Source: Trissonchulus latispiculum
Taxonomy: Eukaryota > Nematoda > Enoplea > Enoplida > Ironidae
Length of the DNA stretch: 64,000 nt
Assembly (NCBI GenBank): GCA_030248195.1
Contig: JASAND010022323.1
Span: 1-64,000 of the forward strand
Direction of reading: 5' to 3'
Both the position numbers and the translations under genes were made by a program. Under the pieces are notes generated by a model, which was not told the DNA's origin, searched no databases, and worked only from the letters and a program-made list of their open reading frames with translations. Below, piece after piece: positions 1 to 10,489 of the stretch (its first letter is position 1; every line of letters begins with the position of its first letter).

Positions 1-2480
1 AAGGGGTGTTGGCACGACATCGTCGGAGAGAGCTCCCTTCTCGCCTATCGTTAGCTAACACATCGAAGTAAAAAAGTTTAGCGTGGGCAATAATATATCT
101 CATATTCACCATTTTTGGCAGGACGCCGGTCAAAGTGCAAATTTTAGTTCGAAAAATGGGTTTTTTCAAAAAGATTTTTCAGCTCTGGTGAATTAACGGT
201 TTAACCGATTTTGTCACTTTTGCCACGAATGTTTTATTGTTACTAGTATACTAAATATTAAAAGTACTGCGGCTTTCGATCGTTGCTTGCTTCTTCAGCA
301 ATAACAGGTCAAAGTTTGAAATTTTGCAAAAAGTCTAGAAGCGACCGTGCGCCGTTTTCGATCTAATAAAATTGGCAGCCCTAGCCTACCCCAGCTTTTT
401 ACCAATTATATATAAGGCTCTAATAGGAGCAAACTGGTGGTAAGTTTCGAGGGCCTGGGTTTTCTGGTTAGTGTGCTAGCAAACTTTTTGTCAAGAAATA
501 ACCCTTATTTTAGGCCTGAAAAGCTAGCTAAGCTCTGTAAAATGGGGTGAAAAAATTTTGTCTCCGATTTTGCCGAAAAGGTGCTGCTTATAGGGGTTAT
601 TTGACCTTCTGAATCTGAATATGAAATCCGTTCTTTGATATAACGCTTCCTTCGTTCAGTATGCGCTTACAACTGTCTTAGAGCTTTTTGGAGCGATCGT
701 CGTCCATACTTCAAAAAATCAATCTAGCATTTCTAAGCATTGGACCTAGGTTTAGTGACCTAGCTTTCTCAACATATTGGTAGTCTCACTGGCCTGTAAT
801 GCGCGAAGTTTCAGCCGATTTTGCCACAGTACTTTGGAGTAATTGACTCACATCGTCTAAATGGCACCAAATAGGGACAATATCGATAATGTAATCTAGC
901 ACTGCGAACGCAGGGATTAACGAAATCACGTTATTTTTACAAAAGCTTAAACAAATACTTGGAGTATTAATTGGAGCAAAGTTGGGTTCATTTGATAAAC
1001 CACAGCTCATTAGACGCTAGTTAACCTCCACCCGTATAGACCTTACAACACCCAATTTTCCGCACTTCGATTGTATTGCACAGAAAAGTATACACTGATC
1101 TATGTGTTATTTTACTCGATATCGAAGCGTTATATGTCAGAACTATTTCTGGAAAGTGTGGGTGCCCTACCTTGCGCATAGCGATCAGGTCGAGGCAAAG
1201 TTTGTGTATGTGTCATGTTGAGCTTTGGACCGACAATACGAATTTGTGATGGCTCCACAGGACGCTACAGTGCACAGAATTTTTTCAAACTTTTAACTTT
1301 TTTACACTAAACCTAATACTATTATGTGGCAAAAGACTAGCTAGCTTTTCCAATATCGAACTTTTAGTGAAACTCGTAGCCCCCCCCCCCTTAATGGCAA
1401 TACACAGTTATTAATATAGGGTCGGATCCTGGGAGGCTTGTTCTAAGAAAATTTTGAGGGAGCTTGTACCTTGAGTTATATTTATATATAACATTAAGGA
1501 TAGCCAATTTGAGTCTTTCTAACAGACTGTACTTATGTTAGACAACGGAGCATTATGAATTTAAAAAATTTGGTAGGGTTCTCCCTTCTCTAATTTGAAA
1601 TCTCCTACCTCACCCAAACCCCAACCGATGGTACATCTAAGCCCACTTCAGGGGGGGGGGTCCACCATGAAAAATTTCATGGTCATGCATTCTGCTTATT
1701 TTCATACAAAAATTTCGTCACATATATCCTGCACAACGAGTTTAAATTCTGAGTAGTTTCGTTCAGTAATTAACGAGTAACCAGCTATTAACTGGATAAA
1801 ATCTGAAGATGGGTGAAAAGGCCATGCCAGCGAAAAGGCAATTTACACCTAAACATGCTTGAGAGGAGCTATGGAGCTTCAATCGGTTGTATGTTTGATA
1901 ACTGATTTAAACAAAGAATTCAGGGTAGCATTTATATAATGGGGAAAGTCTACTTTATGGCTTGATTTAGTGATTTTTATGGAATAGAACCGACGCTGGA
2001 AAATCTTGACCACGACAATCATTTAACGGCCTATAACCGGAATTTGGCACATTTGCAGGCTATGGTTCAAGAAGAAGAAATGTTAAGAGCTTTATATAAA
2101 ATTTAACATATTTTGAAAATATGAAAAAATCACTTTCTGACAGAATATGGTTGTCAGACCCTTATATTTGACCCCAGCGACCAACTGGGTGTACTTACCT
2201 GCAATATTTTGTACCTAAAATTGACCTAATGCCATTAATATAGTGCGCAAACTGATATTCTAACGTTTTGTAAGTCTGTGTAGTCATAGCTCTATGTTAT
2301 TTGCCAACAATAGCGCCAAATTCCGCTAGAAGGCTAAAATTTCAGATTTCTGCGCCAGATATATCTCGAAGTCGGGCAGGGATAACAAAAATAAATTGGT
2401 ATCGTTCGAAATGTCTTCTCATTGGCCGCGATTTGTAGAAAAATAATTTTTGATTAGGATTACAGCTTTCAGGATATTTC
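1..2480. other. gene-less AT-rich DNA
   Basis: I see no supported gene here. Open frames are short, on both strands, and show no domain or codon pattern. There is a C homopolymer near 1381 and a G homopolymer near 1651. Nothing else is recognisable. Confidence 0.6.
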
Positions 2481-2481
2481 A

Positions 2482-2612
2482 TCAAAAACGGCCAAATTTT
2501 TTCCAGCGATTCCGAAGAATTTGCTGCAAGGTTGCCATTTAGCAGACGTTTTCCTTACAAAAATACCCCGGGACCCTTTTTAGTTGCCCCGATTTTGGCT
2601 TTCTAGCTAACG
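2482..2612 (+). repeat. dispersed repeat, copy 1 (second copy at 13945-14096)
   Basis: This segment shares several exact blocks in the same order with 13945-14096, including CCAAATTTTTTCCAGC, GGTTGCCA, ACAAAAATACCC, GGGACCCTTTTT and AGTTGCCCCGATT. The second copy lies inside a TTAA-flanked TIR element, so this one is probably a fragment of the same family. No coding frame is apparent. Confidence 0.65.
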
Positions 2613-2760
2613 CGATCGATTATCAAATATGTAAAATAATGAGATCAATTCATCGAATTATCAATGTGTAAAATTTGCGCAAATTAAGAATAATTTAGAA
2701 AAACGCACAGTGCAAGAAAACCAAACAATTTATCTACGGCCACTAGCAGCCTTTAAGAAA

Positions 2761-2935
2761 AAATAGGGTTAACCGAAACCCGGGTTTGCGCTAATCTGGG
2801 TTAGCCTAACCCAACCCCAAAAATGTTTGATAGGACAGGGTTAACCCCAGGGTTAACCCAACCCTGAAATTTTGGGGTTAACCCCAAAATGGGGCCTAAC
2901 CCGGGTTAAGCTTAACCCCGTTTTGATAGGATCGG
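2761..2935. repeat. GGGTTAACCC-rich palindromic low-complexity block
   Basis: The block alternates GGGTTAA and TTAACCC words, with several short self-complementary segments (for example GGGTTAACCC and TAACCCGGGTTA). It looks like a simple-repeat or fold-back interior. No gene is seen. Confidence 0.6.
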
Positions 2936-2938
2936 CCC

Positions 2939-2959
2939 CTGGGGGGCTCCGCCCCCCAG
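2939..2959. repeat. GC hairpin, copy 1
   Basis: A 9-bp stem (CTGGGGGGC/GCCCCCCAG) with a 3-nt loop. The identical 21-nt sequence recurs at 3236-3256, and both copies are followed by ACCC. The pair may mark the ends of a small element of about 300 bp or be independent copies of a mobile GC cluster. Confidence 0.6.
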
Positions 2960-3235
2960 ACCCGCCGGTACTCATTTGCAATAATCCTGCTATTAAGGAT
3001 CACCAGTTGTCAAAGTTTGCGAAACCGAATGTATGTTTTAATGTTTGCTACCTTTCTTCTCAATGATATTCCTAAATATTTCATAAATTTTTAATACTTG
3101 AATTAGTTTAACTAACATTGAAATAAAGGAATACTGTGTGTCAATAATATATATATCGAAAATTACTAAGTTCTGCAATCTTTTTAAACATTTCCATTAC
3201 GGATTATTCTGTAATTTCAAAAAATTCTTCAACTT

Positions 3236-3256
3236 CTGGGGGGCTCCGCCCCCCAG
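3236..3256. repeat. GC hairpin, copy 2
   Basis: Identical to the 21-nt hairpin at 2939-2959 and in the same orientation. The AT-rich DNA around both copies makes them stand out sharply. Confidence 0.6.
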
Positions 3257-4976
3257 ACCCCCCCTCGTGTTGGACACATCTATATTCTTGGTAGGTAATC
3301 CTGTAATCGTGCATTACCGTTAAACAGCATCAGCTTTCTCAATAGTCTAAATAGCTTTGCACTAAAGAAATTATCGAAATTTTTATAAATAAAACAATTT
3401 TTGCACTAAAAAACACGCTAAAACAAGATTTCTGCCTGGACGCAAAATTTCTTAACGGGACGCAACTTAAATTTAGCGGGACGCAAGGTTGACGCAAATT
3501 CGAAAACCAAAAAAAACCCTGTTCCCCCCCTTGCGAATTCGAACAAATCGAATTTCTCGAAATCAAAAACTGCGACATTTGATCTCAGTATGGCCCAAAC
3601 CATAATTATAACTAATTTCCGATCATTTGGTCAAGTTAACTGGGCCTGGAGTGGGCTTTCCTGAAAAGATCCAATTGATGCGTGTTCTAGCATCGTGCCA
3701 GCACTCGTGCTTTTGGCTCGTGCCCTGCCGCTTATACACTATACTACTGTTACACTCACTATTTTTTGTTATTTTTAAACTGAAAAACCTTCAATTATGG
3801 TGAAACAAACCATTTACGCACCTGAAAAACCCCGGGATCGATTTTAATCAAATTCTGGGGTGGGAAATATAAAATTCTCCCACGGGGTTAGAACAACAAT
3901 CATGGTGAGTTGCCCGCGAGTCCAAAGTTGATTGGTGGGACAATAGAACGGACCTGAAATTAGAATTCTACGCCCCCCAGAAGTCATTTTTGTTGAGATC
4001 CGCTTTCAAATAAAAGTTTTCCCATGGGCTCACTTGCCGAAAACTGGGTTCGATGTTCTACAGGCCGCGTTGAGAGCTACCGTATTCTCGCGCTTAAGAG
4101 AACATGTTCTCTTAAGTGAAATCAGAGTTGGAAGTGGGTAGCGGGGACCCGCGGGTAATAGAAATTTTGCTACCCACAGGCTACCCGCGCGGGTAGTTGC
4201 GGGTATTTCTTGTTGATATATTCACTAACTTCTAATACTTTTCCATAAAGTGTTCGAAAAAAAACAGAATTCATGTTGGTGATTTCAACAATTCGCTAAT
4301 TTTGGCAGGGTGCCATTCTCCGCTACTACTATTTTCAGCGCATATGGGCCCTTGATTAAACTTGTTCTATTTGGTTATATCCAGACACGTATGTAACCAT
4401 AAGCTATGTTGTGATCCTACAGCATGTATGTGCTGTACATTGATCGAGATCTCTAGTTGCATTTCTTGCTTTCAGTAAGCAAATAAACTTTTTCAGCACA
4501 CAGTTTGCTATACGGTCCGTTTTTGTTATGCTAAACGCAAAGCTTATATGCCTTAATTTTTATTGTAAGCATATGTTCCGTTAGTGGCGTTCAGTGGATG
4601 GCACATAAGGTTACTCTGCAACCTTTTAAAGTTGTTCGAAACTGGGAATGCTTGCTCAAAAAATTTTCAAACTAATATTATTCTAGAAAAGTCCTGATGA
4701 CTATATATATGGCTCGGACAACTTATATATAATTTTTTCTTTTCTGGCTTCGCCGGATATTTTTACTGGAACATGGCTGTGTTTTGGCAAAAATCGCCCA
4801 AAGAATGTTGTTTTCACTAAAAATCGCTGTTTATTTAAAATTTGCAAAAATTAGTGAAAATAAGCAAATTTAGCTTAAAAACTGCGTTCTGACAAAAATT
4901 GCTTCCACAAGTACACACATTACTTTACATTTATCGGTTTACTTTGACCTCTCGTTCTGGTATGTTTACGTTATAT
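3257..4976. other. no supported gene
   Basis: Only short open frames occur. GGGACGCAA-like words recur three times around 3425-3500. At 4130-4205 there is a GGGTA/TACCC-rich inverted low-complexity patch. No domain is recognisable. Confidence 0.5.
4093..4116. repeat. perfect 24-bp palindrome
   Basis: The sequence from 4093 to 4116 equals its own reverse complement, centred on AACATGTT. A dimeric protein could bind it, or it could be a fold-back remnant. Nothing around it supports a specific role. Confidence 0.5.
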
Positions 4977-5282
4977 CAAGAGTACATAACTAAGAGTGTG
5001 ACAAGCGTCAAGCTCTTAGTTATTAGGCTTGGGGACATGATCTGCTCTGCACGATAACGGCTGACCCCCCCCACAAATTAGACCCATCACTTCAAAGAAA
5101 TTCGCACACTATGCCTATGTTCTAAAGCTCGAAAACACAACTAGTCAGTTAGTTCGTTCAATGTGTGTCTGTTGCCATTTTGAAGTGATGGGTCTAATTT
5201 GTGGGGGGGTCAGCCTTTACCGTGCAGATCATGTCCACAAGCCTAATAACTAAGAGCTTGACGCTTGTCACATTCTTAGTTG
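4977..5282. mobile_element. fold-back MITE of the CAAGAGT family, right tip lost
   Basis: The left arm starts CAAGAGTACATAACTAAGAG and runs to a C-tract near 5064-5070. The right arm (about 5172-5282) is its near-exact reverse complement, sharing the blocks for GACAAGCGTCAAGCTC and GACATGATCTGC. The right arm diverges before the terminal ACTCTTG, so this tip is lost and no TSD can be read. Four better copies lie at 16.7-20.7 kb. No transposase is encoded, so mobility would need a helper element. Confidence 0.8.
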
Positions 5283-5335
5283 TGAAATAGCTTAGTTCAA
5301 ATTTGCTGTGCTGTAACTCCCGTGCCTCCATCCGA

Positions 5336-5407
5336 GTTGTGAAGCACAATGTGCACTCTGCTTCACAACTGCATTTGTGAAGCACTAGCTGTAGCGTGCT
5401 TCACAAC
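5336..5407. repeat. two tandem hairpins built from GTTGTGAAGCA
   Basis: GTTGTGAAGCA and its complement TGCTTCACAAC form a hairpin at 5336-5369. A second hairpin with nearly the same arms follows at 5375-5406. The unit is a degenerate tandem duplication. No function is evident. Confidence 0.55.
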
Positions 5408-5540
5408 CAAAATTTGTAGCTGCTCAGTGCTGCGACTGACAACGCGCGCACATTCAGCTGCCTTTTATACCCAAAAGAATGCAAATCAGTATGCAAAGTA
5501 GGTATCTGCTAACACTAATAGAAACAACCTAATAGTGATG

Positions 5541-5812
5541 TTTCAGTCACTGAAACTGAAACTGAAACTAGGTTTCAGTCTGTACATGCTTCGGTTTCAG
5601 TAGCTGAAACTGAAACTGAAACGATCACGAAATCACGACTGAAACTGAAACTATTTTGGGCCGCCGACTGAAACTGAAACTGAAACAATTTTGGCTTAAC
5701 GACTGAAACTGAATCTATGCTCAGTTTAGAACTGAAACTGAATCTATGCTCAGTTTAGAACTGAAACTAAAACTGAAACTATGAAAATCTGAAACTGTTT
5801 CAGTCCCTGCCT
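5541..5812. repeat. CTGAAA minisatellite, block 1
   Basis: Runs of the hexamer CTGAAA are broken by short spacers such as ACAATTTTGGC and ATCTATGCTCAGTTTAGA, forming degenerate higher-order units. A second block with related spacers lies at 7192-7461. Any open frame here is a by-product of the hexamer repeat. Confidence 0.85.
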
Positions 5813-6212
5813 AAACATACGAATTCTGACTACGCTGGTGCTGAAAATGGTTTCAGTTCATGCCCAGAAAACTGAAACCCTATTTCAGTTTCTGCATACA
5901 GACAGCTAATGTCCTGTTAAAGGTTATTGCTGACGTTCCCACAATAGTTTTGTTGCGGAGGTTTGCTCGTGCGCCCGCGCACGCCTTCACATTCTTAACA
6001 CAATCTGCTGTGTACAAGTGCATCAAAAATTGATGTGTGTGTCTGGCTTTCTTGTAAAGATTGGCAGTTGTTAGAATTAACTCTTTTTTTGGATTTGGAT
6101 TTGCTACACTTCTGATTCAGTAAAATTTACTCGTTTAACAGCTTGACTTTCCCTTTCTATTCCGCTGGAGGAAACGGAAAGCTAGGGAAGAAAAGAACTG
6201 ATCTCTGAGGCC

Positions 6213-6768
6213 CTATTTTTTTAAAGATTAAACGGATTAGATTAAAATTAATCCGCATTAAAGAAATAGCACCTCGGATTAAACGGATTAAAATTTAATC
6301 CAGCGAGTTAAACGAGTTAAACGGATTAAATTTAATCCTATTTCTTTAATGCACCTAGGATTAAAACTTTAACCTAATCCTGTTTCTTTATTCACAGTTC
6401 GGATTAAAAAATCAAAGAGTTAATTTTAATCCGACCTGCTTAATCGCTGTTTCTTTAAAGATTAATTTTAATCCGTTTAATCCGTCGCCTGCATTTTCAA
6501 CTAGTTTTTAATGCTCGTGCAGTTACGCGAATTAAATGGATTAAAACTTGGCGGATTAAAATTTTTAATCGCTCTTTCTTTAATGGCGGATTAAATGGAT
6601 TAAAATCAACTAGTTTAATCCGCGAATTAAAAATGGTCGAATTCACCGAGTTAATTTTAATCCGTTTAATCCGTTTAATCCAGCATTAAAGAAATAGCAA
6701 TTAAAATTTTAATCCGGCTGCTTTTTAATCCGTTTAATCCGACCATTTTAATCTTTAAAGAAATAGGC
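6213..6768. repeat. GGATTAAA/TTTAATCC fold-back array
   Basis: The block is made almost entirely of GGATTAAA and its complement TTTAATCC in alternating orientation, punctuated by TTAAAGAAATAG or its complement. The outer edges are inverted: CCTATTTTTTTAAAGATTAAA at the left (about 6213) and its complement ending TTTAAAGAAATAGG at the right (about 6768). The whole block could fold on itself. No ORF is supported. Confidence 0.8.
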
Positions 6769-7191
6769 ACTGAGTTCAGCAAAACGGATAAACGGAAATT
6801 CGGAGAAACAGACAAACGGACACTCAGAAAATAAGTATGAACCGGGCTATAGAGTATCCAAGTTTGCTTGTTGGTTTGGATCTGAAAGTGATGAAGGGAC
6901 CTCTTCTATTACAGTAATGAACAGAAAAACTAGCTAACCGAATATACAATAAAATTTCAGAGGTTTTAATCATTGCTGAACTATTTTAAAGATAAATGTT
7001 CAGATTTGAAATCCTGCTGAATTTTGTTTGAGTTTGTTGTTAGCAGTCGATTTAGTATTATCATTATGATCAGAATAAACAGGGTATAATGTCCGACTAT
7101 GAAAGTAAACTAATTTTGACAAATAACCGAAACTAAAATTTTGACTTGAAACTGTAAACTGAAACTGTAACTAAACTGCGTTTGGACTTTG

Positions 7192-7461
7192 GACTACGAC
7201 TGAAACTGAAACGGAAACAATTTTAGGTCAACGACTGAAACTGAAACTGAAACAATTTTAGGTCAACGACTGAAACTGAAACTGAAATTGTTTTGGAGCG
7301 CCGACTGAAACTGAAACTAAAACAATTTTGAGTCAACGACTGAAACTGAAACTGAAACTGAAAATATTTTTGGGCAACGACTGAAACTGAAACTGAAACT
7401 GAAAAAATTTTTAGATGCCGACTGAAACTGAAACTGAAACTGAAACTAAAATGGTCTACTG
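7192..7461. repeat. CTGAAA minisatellite, block 2
   Basis: About six units of roughly 35-45 bp each start CGACTGAAACTGAAACTG and carry AATTTT plus a short spacer. The 90-codon minus-strand frame across it is a translation of the repeat, not a gene. Confidence 0.85.
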
Positions 7462-7812
7462 AAACAACACTACAACCAAACGACAAATGAATCAATATTT
7501 TAGTAACGGTTTCAAACTATCCATATATGGTCCAGAATGGAATCCTCATTAAAACATTGCTGAATTAAACGTATCGTATTAAACGTTAAAAATATCTCCC
7601 GGGCATAATCATTGGGGCCATCATTGGCATAAATTTTTTATTGTCATGCAAAGCCTTTAATGCTTCTGCATTGATTGACAATGAATTTCCAAACTCTACA
7701 CCGTTTTCAGTTACCTTTTATCATTTACAAATATTTTCTGCGACACAGATGTAGTATATGTTTGCACACTGTAGCAAAATGTTTGGTACATTTCAGGTAC
7801 CATAGCTTACCG

Positions 7813-8422
7813 TGATACTGATGTCACAGGTGTATAAATTCTTAAGTAAAAGCATAGCTAAATAATTAACTGCTTAGTGAGGAAATTAATTGCTACGTAT
7901 CAAAATTAATAAAATTAATAGTTGAATTAAACTCTACCTAAAAGGTACGTACCTAAAAGCTTTTCATTATGCAACTATTCAAAGTAACAACAATTCTATA
8001 ATAGGACTCTGCTTTCTTCTTTCTTTCAAAGGTTGTTTTGGTAGTTCTCGAAGGCAGGCTGAATCTAGTAGTCTCTTACGTAAAAGCACGACATATGCTG
8101 ATGTCTTCTTATTGGCAGGAGAATTTTGGAAATTGGCGTGACTGCCAGTTCTTGGAATTGAATTATAATCCTGACAGTTGATGGATATTTTGTTCCAATT
8201 TTCAAGTTTGTATGTTTCCTATAGTATTTTCGAAGTATGCCTGAAAGTATGAGTCAAAAGCTTCGTCAGAAAACGAGTTGAAAGAGACCGCCAGACATTT
8301 TGTGCTTTTTGATGGAAAGAGCTTTCGACTTTTCGACAGAACGTAATTAGAAAAGAGGTTTATGGCAACACGTGAGAGGCGGAGCGATTGGAAATATAAA
8401 AGTCAATTTTGTGTGTCACTGT
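7813..8422. repeat. dispersed repeat of about 600 bp, copy A
   Basis: This segment matches 16345-17575 along its whole length once the 623-bp element inserted in the second copy is removed. Shared blocks include AGGTGTATAAATTC, TCTCTTACGTAAAAGCACGA, GGAGAATTTTGGAAATTGGC and GTGAGAGGCGG. A TATA-like AATATAAAAGTCAATT lies near the right end. It could be a solo LTR or a non-autonomous transposon. The edges are not clear enough to decide. Confidence 0.8.
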
Positions 8423-8784
8423 TTTCAAAATAATTTGTAAAATTTTGATTTTTGTTTTTATGTCATTTTTCTCGAAAACAAATTATGGAAAATGTGCGTA
8501 GTTTATTTTACTTAGCAAGCAAACTGTTCTACTTCTCACTCAACATATATTTAGTAGTCTTATTTGTTCCAAATTAAATGTCTTTGGAGCTAGACAATTG
8601 TTCAAAATTGATTTTTCGACTAAGTTAATTATTTTTAGAAAATTTCTGGGGGGCCTTTCCACCACCCTAAACCTATTTACCCTCATTGTTGAGATTTGTC
8701 TAAGGCATCTGTTTCTGTTTAGAGAATTAAGCATTAAGTAATAATTGTAATTCTGAATTTGGCCATGCTTCGATTTGGTCCAAT
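8423..8784. other. spacer without recognised gene
   Basis: AT-rich spacer between the dispersed repeat and the exonuclease relic. I see nothing in it. Confidence 0.5.
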
Positions 8785-9483
8785 CCAAAGTTACCAGGCA
8801 CCAATTGCTGAACCGAAATTCTACCGTTGGTAGAAACGGGCTTTCGTTAAGGAGCCTCTACATCCGGAGCATGAAACATGGATACCTCTGGTCAAGAAAC
8901 TGGAGGCAACGGAAACTGCCATCGTTGTCTGCAGCAGGAGACGTCATCAGCAGGTATTCCCGAGATTACGGGAGCTGGCGGAACGATTTGGATGGTGTTC
9001 GCTGGAGACTGAAGGCCTAGATGCGCACAATACCCAGCATGGCGGGAACCATTTTAACGTCCTACAAATTGCCTTCTCCAGCGACCCCTCCCACATTTTC
9101 ATCTATTCGTGGGTTTTCTAACCGGATTCCAGCCAGCCCAGTTTCCACCAGACCTGAGGGAATTCCTGTTGAATCCGCCATGCTTGTTTGTGGCTTATAA
9201 TAATACGGCTATTATAATGATGCTTCGCGATGCCAGGACACGTTCAGGTTCGCCATCAAGACCCGAGTGAACCTGACAACTTTATTCAAAGCGTCCGGAC
9301 TGGCAGAGGAGTATGGTATCCATCGAAACCCTGTTTGTGGGATTGGGCTAAAGGATTTGGTGGAAGCCCTATTCAACGAAAAAATACCAAAGATCCCAAT
9401 ATCCAAAGGTGTGGGATGGATCTTCTGCTCAGTCCAAGACAGCTAACCTATGCAGTCTAAGATACTGTCTCGATTTCGGGTGG
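8785..9483 (+). pseudogene. relic of an RNase D/WRN-like DEDDy 3'-5' exonuclease
   Basis: Reading plus-strand frames piecewise gives a recognisable DEDDy exonuclease fold broken by frameshifts and stops. About 8844-9115 encodes a segment with LETEGL followed by NVLQIAF, the Exo I strand (family D-x-E; here E-x-E). About 9123-9225 encodes EFLLNPP and VAYNNTAIIMMLRDA, the Exo II region. About 9228-9437 encodes GIGLKDLVEALF and a Trp, then SQLTYAV, stop, DTVSI around 9437-9470, the Exo III YxxxD motif with a TAA inside it. Family members digest DNA or RNA 3'-to-5' with two metal ions. The region is GC-richer than its surroundings. The 2311-aa ORF at 49.6-56.5 kb contains the same type of domain, so this may be a dead transposon gene rather than a host gene. 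The domain call is firm; the origin is inference. Confidence 0.7.
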
Positions 9484-10478
9484 CCAAACGTTGCCTACAA
9501 CGGATTGGCTTAGAAGCTACCGGCAGATGGGCATATCATTTGCGTCACCATCAGGAGTGGCGTTCCGTGCGAACAGAACCGCTGGGATCAAATGGTCGCG
9601 AAACGCAAGTTCGGAGAGGAAAGATGGGAGGAGGAGGAGGAGGAAGAAGAGGACGGTGGTACAGAAATGGAGGTCGACATGGGGTGCCTTATTCCGGGGC
9701 CAAAGCCCGCTGCTGTAGTGTCACTGGTAGAAAGGTTCGGATGCCGACCTACTGAAGTAAGACGGAACTGTGTTCGAAGACTGCTAAATCCATTGCCACC
9801 TACTTCCCGGTCGCAGTTCGAGAACAGGTCCGGACCCGTCGTACGGCACTGATTCGACGCACCTACAGCTATAGTCTGGATCCTGCCCCCAATATCCAAA
9901 AGCCCTCGTCACTACCATCCCGCTTTTCATGGACTTTGTCAGGTGCCTGAAGGCTTACGAGGGGAATACCAAGAAATTTCCCTTTCGAAGGACTGTCATC
10001 GGGGAAGCACAATTCCAGCTCAGTGGCTTCCATCAGTAGCGAAATCATTCGAGAGGTACCGCTAACATGGGAGGCCACGGTATGGGTTGCTGGGATCCCT
10101 ATTACGGAACAACGCATACAGCATACGACGGAAGCATCGGCAATTGAAGCTGCGGCCCGTAAATGGAAACGTGTTGCTGACCTCGATATGGGACCTCACA
10201 TTCCTGATACTTCCTATAGGCGACCAGTAAGGATAGCCCGGATGGAGTGGTGCGCCCTTTTTGGACAAAACGGCCAGAGGCGCACTCCTATTTTGCCAAA
10301 TCCCGGTATCCCCCCTGTGGTCCCCAGGCTACCCGACAACAACGCTTACGAACGCTGGACCGATACGACCGTCCGGTTTGCAGGAAAGGAGAGCCCATTC
10401 AGCAGCTTTCACGAAGTTAAGTTCACCCTACGGGGGATTACGTATAATTGCCGAGAATTTAGTCCACAGGCAATTTAG
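9484..10478 (+). pseudogene. downstream part of the exonuclease relic, possible dsRNA-binding-like segments
   Basis: The GC-rich coding-like character continues to about 10478 in shifting frames. There is an acidic run (9607-9660, many Glu codons) overlapping a Gly/Arg-rich reading in another frame, then a frame near 9930-10041 (FVRCLKAYEG and RRTVIGEAQF), then an open frame from 10023 to 10478. Its residues around 15-50 (WEATVWVAGIPITE, then EASAIEAAARKW) resemble a double-stranded-RNA-binding domain: beta strands followed by an Ala-rich helix. HEVKFTLRGITY near the end could be a second copy. This is weak, by-eye similarity. It is probably the C-terminal half of the gene at 8785-9483, but I cannot exclude an unrelated decayed gene. 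Confidence 0.35.
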
Positions 10479-10489
10479 ACTTAGACTTT

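Noticed and set aside
5541..7461. CRISPR-like array
   Set aside because: Units are adjacent degenerate hexamers with related spacers and no unique spacers; the context is eukaryotic.
7223..7495. 90-codon minus-strand frame rich in Phe/Ser/Val
   Set aside because: It is a direct translation of the CTGAAA minisatellite.
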